Source of the DNA: Laccaria trichodermophora
Lineage: Eukaryota; Basidiomycota; Agaricomycetes; Agaricales; Hydnangiaceae
Direction of reading: 5' to 3'
Assembly (NCBI GenBank): GCA_018417955.1
Contig: JACTVC010000020.1
Location: 434,001-498,000 of the forward strand
Length of the DNA stretch: 64,000 bases
Positions 55,054 to 64,000 of this stretch are shown here, piece after piece. A program made the translations under genes and the position numbers. The notes beneath the pieces were generated by a model. It was not told the DNA's origin. It made no database searches and worked only from the letters and a program-made list of their open reading frames with translations. Positions within the stretch are counted from its first letter, which is position 1, and the number at the start of each line of letters is the position of its first letter.

Positions 55054-55951
55054 ATGTCCAAGAATATAATCATCGTAGGCGGGCACGGAAATGTAAGTTT
55101 CTCTACGCCATTGACCATTACATATAACCACCAAAACCAACACCAAACTAGGTCTCCCTTCGACTCGCACGACTCCTCTCCCCATCCCACTCAGTAACCT
55201 CCCTAATCCGAAACCCAGACCACCAACAAGACATCCTCTCAACCTCCTCCAAACCCCTCCTCCTTTCCCTCGAAGACGTCTCCGTCCCAGATCTAAGCAA
55301 GGCTTTTGAGGGGTACGACGTCGTCTATTTCTCTGCTGGCGCCGGAGGCAACGGCGGGGAAGAAAGGACCAAGAAGGTCGATTATGAAGGCGCCGTGAAG
55401 GTATTTGACGCGATTGAGGGTATCACGACAGGGAAACCGAGGTTGATCTTGGTTTCTGCTGTGGATGTTAGAGATCCGGATAAAGTACCGGCGCACTATG
55501 CAAGTCTTGTTTTTCGTCTGCCTGGTCTTTCAGTTGAGAGATGACGCCGGGGGTGTAGAATGAAGACGACATCGCGCGGTCTAAAAGGATTCGTGCCGTG
55601 ATACCCGCATATATGCACTGGAAGTACGAAGCCGACAAGAATCTGGTAAAACGCGATGCGTTCAAATGGACCATCGTCCGACCTGGGGGGTTAACGAATA
55701 ACCCTGGGACTGGGAAAGCGGACATTGGTAGGTCGCATTTGGACAAGACTATTTCTGTGAGTTCTTCTACGACTTGCGATTGCGTAGTGCTGATTTGATG
55801 CTAGAGAGACGATGTAGCGAAAGTTCTTGCTCTTCTTGTTGACAGAGAGGATGCGGCAGGCCTGGCTATTGATGTTGTCGGCGGGGATGCCCCGATCGAA
55901 GAAGCATTGAATGCGTTTATTGAAAAGGGAGAGACAGATTTTTTGGGATAA
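55054..55951 (+). CDS. Atypical SDR, NmrA-like NAD(P)-binding protein, 243 aa
   Basis: Rossmann-fold protein. Exons 55054-55092, 55152-55499, 55559-55756, 55805-55951; phases agree. The dinucleotide motif NIIIVGGHGNVSLRLARLL (G-x-x-G-x-x-x pattern, split by the first intron) is at the start; LILVSAVDVRD and the SDR-atypical block IPAYMHWKYEADKNLVKRDAFKWTIVRPGGLTN follow, and the end reads FIEKGETDFLG. Related yeast/fungal proteins (YMR090W-like) have the same order. The catalytic Tyr-x-x-x-Lys is replaced by HWKYEADKNL. The second intron uses a GC donor (GCAAGT). Its biochemical role is not known. Confidence 0.9.
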
Positions 55952-56074
55952 AGACTTGGAAGCTTGAAACCGATACCATGACCTATTGTGTACAATTGAA
56001 GTTGACTCAGAATTCACATGTACATTACTTACTGCGTTGAAATCATCCATACCCATCCGAGTCTATGTGGCATT
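55952..56074. other. 3' flank of the NmrA-like gene
   Basis: Short 3' region before the repeats begin; nothing seen. Confidence 0.3.
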
Positions 56075-56725
56075 GGACTTTGTTCAGACTGTCGTGTTAT
56101 GGGTATTCTGTTTCCAGCGCTTGACAAGTTGAGGAAGTAGACTTTTATGACTCGTCTGCATGGATTCCATACACCGTGCCACTCGAAAGTGGGGCTTCGG
56201 CACCAACATGGCCCCATGCCCAATCATATGGCCCTTTTCGGAACCACGCAATGGGATGTCATCTCGGGCCCTTGTTAAATACAGAGCAGAGAGACGTCGT
56301 GGCCAGACGCCTGTGCCAGGTCTAAGTACGGTAATAAGTACGAGCAAAGCAAAGGTTCGATAAGTACCCACTTTCACCAAGGGTAACAAATTCACCACTA
56401 GGTTGGACTGTCGTGTTCAATCGAGTACTCCGTTCTCGCCATTTTCCAACAAGGCTGCTTTTTGAACAAACGGTTCCCGGTTTTCCAGGGAGAGCTAGTG
56501 ACTTTAATGCCACGTCTGCATGGATTCCACGCACGGTGCCGCTCGAAAGTAGGGCTTCGGCACGAACATGGCCCCATGCCCAATCATCTGGCCCTTGCCA
56601 AATACACAGCAGAGAAACGTCGTCGCCACACGCCTTTGCAGGTCTAAGTACGGCAATAAGTATGAGCAAAGTAAAGGTTCGATAAGTACCCACTTTCATA
56701 AAGGCCAACAAATTCACCTAGGTTC
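56075..56725. repeat. Two tandem copies of a ~325-bp unit
   Basis: Unit 1 (about 56075-56400) and unit 2 (about 56401-56725) share, in order, GACTGTCGTGTT, CGTCTGCATGGATTCCA, CATGGCCCCATGCCCAATCAT, AGACGTCGT-GCCA, TCTAAGTACGG-AATAAGTA and GGTTCGATAAGTACCCACTTTCA. A ~38-base difference separates the copies in the middle. No clear coding capacity. Confidence 0.82.
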
Positions 56726-56734
56726 GTGAACCTT

Positions 56735-57095
56735 CAAACACAATGAGAACGTCAACGTCGGGTTTCGCATGGCCCGCTCATTCACGCCCCACCCAAGCCA
56801 GCTCGTTTTGTTGCTGACCACCATCGTTGTTTCTACCCCTTCTCGTCGTCGCCATCTCGACGTCGTCCCCGTGGAGTGAAATTGGAGCCGTCTTCCGTCA
56901 AACAGGCACACATTCAACTCAGTGAGAACGTCGACGTCGGGTTTCGCATGGTCGCATTCACGGAATACAGTATCCCCACCCATACTGTCTCGTTTTGTTG
57001 CTGACCACATCGTTGTTTCTACCCCTTCTCGTCCACCCCTCCCCGACGTACTCCCCGTGGAGTGACTTTGAAGCCGTCTTCCGTCAAACACATGC
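56735..57095. repeat. Two tandem copies of a ~183-bp unit
   Basis: Shared blocks: GAGAACGTC-ACGTCGGGTTTCGCATGG, CTCGTTTTGTTGCTGACCA, CATCGTTGTTTCTACCCCTTCTCGTC, CCCCGTGGAGTGA and GCCGTCTTCCGTCAAACA. The offset between copies is about 183 bases, a multiple of three, so the minus strand stays open through both (57091-56714), with FDGRRLQ-HSTG-TS and REGVETTM repeated. I do not claim it is translated. Confidence 0.8.
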
Positions 57096-58362
57096 CCACG
57101 GTGTTCATATCACAAAAGCGGTCTGATGGAAGCCTTGCCAATGAGTGGACCGTCCCACTGGTATTCTTCGATCGCTAGACTATTCAATTCGTGCCTACTG
57201 AGCCCTCTTCAATCTTCAGTCTTGCTCAAGTCCTCCGATGAGCCTTCTTGTAGTTCTACGATAGAAATGATAGTCAGCAACGCATTGAACATTTAAATGA
57301 ACGGCTTGACTCACTGATGGTGCGTTTTCATGGAAAAACTGGTGTAGAATGCAGAGGTCTAAGATCAGGGAGATGAGAAGAAGGATTCTAGATGGGCGAC
57401 GAGATCAACGAAAGTGTTCAGCCTGGTTTTTGGTTCGCCAGAATATCTACCTGTGACATTTTCTTTCCGGAACGTAACACGCGGCAGCGACTGGTTTTGC
57501 CTCCAGATACTACGCTTGAGGCGTCAGCGTCAGCGCCAGGCGCGGTCCGTAGTCCGTCCTTTTGTGGGCGGCGATATAGTTCCGAGGACAAGACCGATAC
57601 AGAAAATCCTCTCATGATCTGTGTCTGAGCGGATACTCGACCTACCCTGAGGAGCTGGTTTCTTGGTGAGACGCTTCCTACGTTGAAAAGCTCTACAGCA
57701 GCAGGTGGAAGACAAAAGGCAATGGCTGCCTAGGGACGAGTTTCTTGGACCTATCGCTGTGGAAAGACGGAGGGGGATTCGCTCGGAAATCGATGACAGG
57801 CTAGGGAGTAGATAGGTGACTGATTAGAACGGAGTATTGGGTCAAGAAAAGGGGAGGGACACATGACTGCCACCATGGCCAGTGAAGGTCTCGCGTATTC
57901 GTTCATTGCTCAGGTATGCCGCAGGTTGGAATTAATAGAGGCGCGACTAGGGTTGGCGTCGATACCTAGTTCTGGGGGCGAATTAGGACAGCGAACGGAC
58001 GGTTAAGAGGAAGGCTACACACCAACGAGCAATGACTTTCCGGATGAACGATAACTTGGCAACTTGGTGAATGTGTGAGAGTTTCGCGTCCTTCACCGAC
58101 AAAGCTAACAAAGACCTAGAGGAAGTTTAGAGACATAGAAGGCTGAGACGGTAAAGGGGAAACCTACGATATATACCTTGTGGCAACAGAAGTCGGAGGA
58201 AGAAATAGCGTGCGAAGTAAGCTGTAAGCTGTACTACACAGCGTCTCTTGAGCGTCTCGTCTCTTTGAGCCTCTTTACATACAACCTTCATCTTAGCAAA
58301 CTTTCACTAAACCTCTTTCTTGATTAACAAGCTTTAATTAACCTCTACAATATCTCGTCACC
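57096..58362. other. Intergenic, promoter side of the TPR-CHAT gene
   Basis: About 1.27 kb. Open frames near 57392-57628 on the plus strand have no motif. CTC/TTC-rich sequence near 58240-58330 precedes the start codon. Confidence 0.45.
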
Positions 58363-61300
58363 ATGCCAGAGTCAGAATTACCCTCCGATAGTTCTCGCAA
58401 ATCAGAGGTGCCTTCCATCCAAGAGCCAGGATCTCATATCGTGGGAGCTCGCGTTCGTATCGCGAGTTAGGGAAATATCTTTTGTGGTCGTTAATAATTC
58501 TTATACAGACCCCAGGTGGAGAAAGTGATTGTACCGAAGCAAGTGCACAGGGTGACCGTATCGAAGCCAGTGCACAGGAGAGCCCTCAACTGGTACGTCC
58601 TTTACAACGTTCAGTGCATCACTATAGGCTAATGAAGAGCAGGTCACGGATATTGGCCCAGCTGGATGCACAACAGACACTGATAGGAACACCATCGCTA
58701 GTACCAATGTAAGTAAATGACGTTGTCCCGAGATTGTGATTATGATGACCACCTGCAGGAGTTTATTAACGATGGCGAGGATGATGTGTCTGGAATGATC
58801 AATCTTGCCGTCTTGCTCATGGCAGAATGCGAGGCAGGGTTGTCACTTTCAAAGCTAGACCAAGCCGTCTTCCTGTTTCGTCAAGTTAAAGATAGCCTTC
58901 CAGCAACACACCTGCTCCACCCTGCTACCAAGAGAGATCTTGCATCTGCATTGGGTGTCAGATTCATGTGGACCAATCAACGACATGATTTGATGGAATC
59001 TTTGACTCTTCACAATGAGATAGTCAAGGGTTCGATTTTAGACCAAGAGGCAAGCCCTGAGGTGAGCACATTTCATTCTTGACAACATACATTACCTTAG
59101 TGAAGATTAAGACCAATTCCACCATCCAACTAGAGGAAAAGACAGACACAGAAAACACATCAGAACTGGCAAAGGGATTGTTGATCGAATTCCAGAAGTC
59201 AACTTCCCTCCACATTCTGAACACCATTGTCTTTCTTGCTCAACAGGCACTTAAACAACTGTCAGCTGCATCTCATAGCCGGTTCATTGCATTGACAACT
59301 CTGGCTGATGCATTATATGCCTGCTTTATCCATTCTTATGATCTGACTGACCTGAATGAAGCAATTTCTAGTTTTCAAGATGCTAGCAAATGTTGCACAG
59401 AGCTAGATTGGAAAGAATTAAACATAAACTTCCGGATCCGTGGGTTGTTAGCAACTTGATTTGAGCTAATGGGGGATATTTCTGATCTTCAAACAGCATT
59501 GGATTGGACATTCAAAGGCACTGAAACTTCCACAGGTATTCTGGAGTGGCTTGAATTTGCCAATGAACTTGGTAAACAGTTCACAGTGTCAGGCAACATG
59601 GCTGACCTTGATACTGCAGTGACACTTTATAGGCAAGGGATTGCAGAACTACCTCAGGGAAATGAAAATCATGCACCTGTCATCAGTAATTTTGCTTCTG
59701 CACTGTGGACCCGATTTCAGCAAGGAGGTCAGCAAAGTGATCTTGATGAAGCAAATTTTCTGTTCAGGCAAGCTCTCAAGCTTCAACTTCCTTCTGATCC
59801 CAATCGATCCTGTGCACTCAACAATCTTGCTTGTGTACTGTGGACCCAATTTGAGCAAGGAGGTCAGCAAAGGGATCTTGATGAAGCCATTTCTCTGCAC
59901 AGGCAAGCTCTTGATCTCCGACTTCCACCCCATTCCAATCAATCTGACTCACTCAATAATCTTGCTTCTGCATTGTCAACCCAATTTGAGCAAGAAGGTC
60001 AGCGAAGTGATCTTGATGAGGCCATTTCTCTGTATAAGCAAGCTCTTGAGCTCCGACTTCCACCCCATCCCAATCGATCCAACTCACTAAACAATCTTGC
60101 TTTAGCACTGTCAACTCAATTTGAGCAAGGAGGTCAGCAAAGTGATCTTGATGAGGCCATTTCTCTCCATAGGCAAGCTCTTGAGCTCCGACTTCCACCT
60201 CATCCCAATCGATCTCTCTCACTCAACAATCTTGCTTCTGCACTGTGGACCCGATTTGAGCAAGGAGGTCAGCAAAGTGATCTCAATGAGGCCATTTTTC
60301 TGCACAGGGAAGCTCTTGAGCTTTTCCTTCCACCCCATCCCAACCGATCCATCTCACTAAACAATCTTGCATCTGCACTGTTGACCCAATTTAAGCAAGG
60401 AGGTCAGCAAAGTGATCTTGATGAAGCCATTTCTCTGCACAGGCAAGCTCTTGAGCTCTTTCTTCCACTCCATCCCATTCGATCCCAGACACTCCACAAT
60501 CTTGCTTCTGCACTGTCAACCCGATTTCGGCAAGGAGGTCAGCGAAGTGATCTTGATGAGGCCATTTCTCTGAACAGGCAAGCTCTTGAGCTCCGACTTC
60601 CACCCCATCCCAATCGATCCAGCTCATTAAGCAATCTTGCTTCTGCACTGTTGACCCAATTTGGGCAAGGAGGTCAGCAGAGTGATCTTGATGAAGCCAT
60701 TTCTCTACATAGGCAAGCTCTTGAGCTTCTCCCTCCAGCCCATTCTGATCAATCCACCTTACTCAACAATCTTGCTTTTGCACTGTGGACCCGATTTGAG
60801 CAAGGAGGTCAGCGAAGTGATCTTGATGAGGGCATTTCTCTGTACAGGCAAGCTCTTGACCACACCCTTCTGTCCCATTCTTCTCGATCCTCCTCACTCA
60901 ACAATCTTGCTTCTGCACTGTCAACTCGATTTGAGCAAGGAGGTCAGCAAAGTGATCTTGATGAGGCCATTTCTCTGCACAGGCAAGCTCTTGAGCTCCA
61001 ACTTCCACCTCATTCCAGTCGATCTAGCTCACTCAGCAATCTTGCAAGTGCACTGTGGATTCAATTTGAGAAAGGAGGTCAGCAAAGTGTCCTCAATGAA
61101 GCCATTTCTCTCCTTAGGCAAGCTCTTGAGCTCCAACTTCCACCCCATCCCAGTCGATCCCTCTCACTCAACAATCTTGCTTCTGTACTGTGGGCCCAAT
61201 TCAAGCAAGGAGGTCAGCAAAGTGATCTCAATGAAGCCATTTTTCTGCACAGGCAAGCTCTTGAGCTCTTCCTTCTACCACATCCCCTTCGATCCAGCTC

Positions 61301-63477
61301 GCTCAACAATCTTGCATCTGCACTGTTGACCCGGTTTGAGCAAGGAGGTCATCAAAGTGATCTCAATGAAGCCATTTTTCTGCACAGGCAAGCTCTTGAG
61401 CTCTTCCTTCTACCACATCCCCTTCGATCCAGCTCGCTCAACAATCTTGCATCTGCACTGTTGACCCGGTTTGAGCAAGGAGGTCATCAAAGTGATCTTG
61501 ATGAAGCCATTTTTCTGCACAGGCAAGCTCTTGAACTCCGACTACCACCCCATGCTGGTCGATCCCAGTCACTCCTTAATCTTGCTTTTGCACTGTCGAC
61601 CCAATTTGAGCATGGAGGTCAGCAAAGTGATCTTGATGAAGCAATGTTTTTATTTCTCACTGCTACCCAATACCCCTTCCAACCTCCATCTCATCGCCTC
61701 CGTGTTGCAAGGGAATGGATACGTTGTGCAGAGAGAAATCAACATAGCTCTGCAATTGATGCTTATGAAGCTTCTATACAGGTTTTACCACAGGTAGCTG
61801 CTCTGAGCTTGGATGTAGCATCACGACAGGATGCCATCACTGCAGGCAGTGATGGCTTAGCTCGGGATGCAGCTAGATGTGCTATTCGCTCTGGATGTAT
61901 AGTCAAAGCCATAGAACTTCTAGAAGCAGGACGAAGTATCTTCTGGTCACAGGTCCTATCTCTTTGCTCACCCTTTGGTCAACTCCACAAGGTTGCACCA
62001 GATTTGGCAGATAAGCTACAACATATTGCAACTCAGCTGGAGATTGGATCTCATCATGATGTTTTTTCTGAGCTTTTGGACAACAAGAAGAAGTTATCTA
62101 TAGACCAGGAAGCAGCCCGACTCAATCGCCTTAATGAAGAATGGGATCAATCTATTCATGAAGTTAGAAAACTTCATGGATTTGAGGACTTTTCACGCCC
62201 ATCCCTTTTCTCCTCACTCAAAGCAGCCGCATCAGAACATCCAGTGGTCATTCTCATTGCAAATGATGATAAAAGTCATTGCCTCATCATGAGATCAACA
62301 GTGATCCATCACACACCTCTTCCAAAGTTAGGCACTCCAATGTTGAAGGCACTTGCTCTTATCACTCAGATAGCTGGCTCTCAGTCGCCAATATCACGAT
62401 TGCTTGTTGATCAAACCCAAGACAAAATTATAAACCTTCTGGGAGAAGAGCGAGCAGGGAGGGTCAGCAGCAATACTCATCTTAGATCTTCAGATGACAT
62501 GTTCAAAAGTGTTTTGCGGATGCTTTGGGATGAACTGGTGAAGCCAATCATTGATTTTCTTGATATTAAGGTCAGTCAATATATTTCTGCAAATAATCAA
62601 CTTTACTTAGAGAATATTATAGAAATCAAATGAAATGACTGTCTTGCAATGGTGCCCAACTGGTCTTTTCACCTTCCTTCCCATCCATGCTGCAGGCTGC
62701 TATGATGATGAGCTAGCTATTGATTGTGCCCCAGATTACTTCATTTCTTCATACACTCCAACCATAGGTGCACTTCTGGCCTTGGATTCGGCTCCCACAG
62801 CCACCATTCAATCATTCCAAATGATGGCTGTGATCCAATCTGAAGGGCTGCCTTCTACACAAAGAGAGCTAGAAAACATTTGGCGACATGTGTCTTGTGA
62901 AGCTCTCATTGAGTTGGGGGTCTCTGAAGTGCCTGCTAAAGTTGAAGCTGTTGCCTCTCGTCTTTCAAATGTGTCTATTGTTCACTTTGCATGCCATGGG
63001 AAGCAAGATTCACAGAACCCACTTGACAGTGGGCTCAAGCTCAATGATGGGCTACTCTGCATCTCAAGAATTATGAAAGAAAAGATGCCAAATGGATCAC
63101 TTGCCTTTCTCTGTGCTTGCGAGACAGCCAGGGGTGATCAAAATCTACCAGATGAGGCAATGAGCATAGGTGCAAGCTTGATCTTTTGTGGATTTCAGCG
63201 GGTTGTTGCTACTATGTGGTAGGTTGTTACTTGCATTGTTCCCTTGGAAATAAATTCTGAGAGTGTTAAATTGGCTAGGGAAATAATGGACAAAGATGGA
63301 CCTACTATTGTGGACACATTCTATGAGAAACTTTTCCGTGGCGGTCCTGATGGAAGACCAGCCCTTGAACCTGATATGACAAAGTCTGCTCTAGCCCTTC
63401 ACATTGCAGTGAAGAAACTTCGTTCACAGGGTGTTTCATTCCGTTGTTGGGTTCCCTTTATCCATATGGGCAAATAA
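58363..63477 (+). CDS. Giant TPR-CHAT protein (caspase-like), one in-frame TGA
   Basis: About 1600 codons in seven exons: 58363-58452, 58509-58592, 58643-58708, 58759-59061, 59106-62570, 62623-63218, 63279-63477; every junction is in phase. A short Ser/Glu-rich start and divergent TPR-like helices lead into about fifteen 45-residue repeats (codons ~360-1040), then a linker (RSGCIVKAIELLEAGRSIFWSQVL, a block typical of fungal CHAT proteins), and a C-terminal CHAT (C25/caspase-type) peptidase domain. The catalytic His is in VHFACHG (codon 62995-62997) and Cys in LCACETARG (63118-63120). The end reads GVSFRCWVPFIHMGK. By family it is a candidate protease of stress, death or immune-like signalling. 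The sole defect is TGA at 59457-59459 (codon 299), where repeats elsewhere read CGA in the same context, so the gene may be newly inactivated, or expressed as a shorter form from the ATG at 59469. Confidence 0.88.
59640..61680 (+). repeat. Array of ~15 TPR-coding units of 135 bp
   Basis: The unit encodes a 45-residue two-helix repeat with consensus LNNLASAL-T-FEQGGQQSDLDEAI and LHRQALEL-LPPHP-RS. The period is 135 bases. Adjacent units at about 61219-61353 and 61354-61488 are identical, showing very recent duplication or gene conversion. The other units differ by scattered substitutions, many silent. Confidence 0.92.
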
Positions 63478-63832
63478 TATGGGTAGAATATTCTGTACTA
63501 CACATTTCAACTTCATTTGGAATATTTTTCATTTCTCCAAGGTAATTCTCATTCTGTCCCCAACTCTAAGGAGGGTTTCATGAAATGTGAATGACCCTCT
63601 ATTGAATTGAATTTGAATATGACTCTATACTTTCCAGGGTGATGGCCCATGATCTGCGGCCACGGTTTATACAATGTTTGTACAAAATCAGAAACTTCCA
63701 ATGGCAGATGGTGCACTAGTGATTGGTAGAATACTGAATATGAAAGTGCTCCTCAAAATGTGACTAGAAAATTTCTTTGAGTGTTAGAAAGGTGGGATGA
63801 ACAAGGGCAGAAGGCACGTACTGCAGTGAATG
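63478..63832. other. 3' flank of the TPR-CHAT gene
   Basis: About 350 bases; no gene recognised, though a stretch near 63785-63840 ([18 protein letters not shown]) may be coding remnant belonging to the next feature. Confidence 0.35.
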
Positions 63833-64000
63833 ATGCCAGGACCTGACTCATCGTATTCTTGTTTAGAGCACCGCATGCTCCGGAACGTGCTAAGAGAGGC
63901 TAAAATCGACCCTCCAATCCAGACAGATTTCCTGCACTCGGGGGGCGCTACAGTCATGACCTACAATGAGAAGACTCTTTCAGCCCTAGTAGGCAAGCAA
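63833..64000 (+). CDS. Partial unknown open frame running off the window
   Basis: An ATG at 63833 opens 56 codons to the window edge with protein-like sequence ([37 protein letters not shown]). A stretch just upstream in another frame ([18 protein letters not shown]) looks like its continuation after a one-base shift, which suggests a decayed gene or mobile-element ORF. I cannot name a family. Confidence 0.3.
   Translation, partial: MPGPDSSYSCLEHRMLRNVLREAKIDPPIQTDFLHSGGATVMTYNEKTLSALVGKQ

Noticed and set aside
59439..59469. A short intron that would remove the TGA in the TPR-CHAT gene
   Set aside because: The only GT-AG pair nearby would give an intron of about 22 nt, too short to be spliced.
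59641..60090. Overlapping frames across the TPR array (several, both strands)
   Set aside because: The repeats keep all frames open by their periodicity (135 is divisible by three); only the TPR frame continues into the CHAT domain.

Overview
The window is eukaryotic and fungal, most likely from a mushroom-forming basidiomycete (Agaricomycetes). Nearly every recognisable gene is cut by GT-AG introns of about 45-65 nt, and the gene set is typical of that group: large F-box families, a GMC oxidoreductase, tandem P450 genes, a secreted Lys-rich protein and a TPR-CHAT protein. I rebuilt exons by hand from protein motifs, splice signals and codon phase. Where the exon phases add up without a stop I call the gene intact. 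Family names are from memory of motifs, not from a search.

Layout. 0-10 kb is mostly housekeeping: a small unknown gene, an O-methyltransferase whose 5' end has been tandemly duplicated, ribosomal protein eL18 divergent from a Tra2-like SR splicing factor, and the nucleolar GTPase Nug1/GNL3L. 10-25 kb holds an F-box gene, ribosomal eS30, an intron-containing tRNA-Leu(CAG), the copper chaperone Sco1, a GMC oxidoreductase with a one-base frame break, a secreted acidic then Lys/Ala-rich protein, a UDP-sugar transporter (Yea4-like) and tRNA-Ser(AGA). 25-35 kb has an F-box gene divergent from an unknown conserved-looking gene, followed by two tandem 17-exon P450 genes. A broken copy of the unknown gene's last exon is trapped between the two P450s. 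35-40 kb has a Pcl-type cyclin and an extracellular Cu/Zn superoxide dismutase. 39.7-47.4 kb is a second duplication cluster: three F-box-like paralogues, the middle one dead, with a divergent and probably broken actin-like gene between the first two. 48-56 kb has Emg1/Nep1, an intronless tRNA-Leu(CAG) followed by three decaying tRNA-like copies, Sec14, an alpha/beta hydrolase and an NmrA/SDR-like protein. 56-57.1 kb is a nest of short tandem repeats. 58.4-63.5 kb is a very large TPR-CHAT (caspase-like) gene whose only fault is one in-frame TGA.

The genes do not form a single pathway. Emg1, Nug1, eL18 and eS30 all serve ribosome biogenesis or translation but are scattered. The strongest theme is local tandem duplication at many scales (45-codon repeat units, t-RNA genes, promoter segments, whole genes), with copies seen at different stages from identical to dead.
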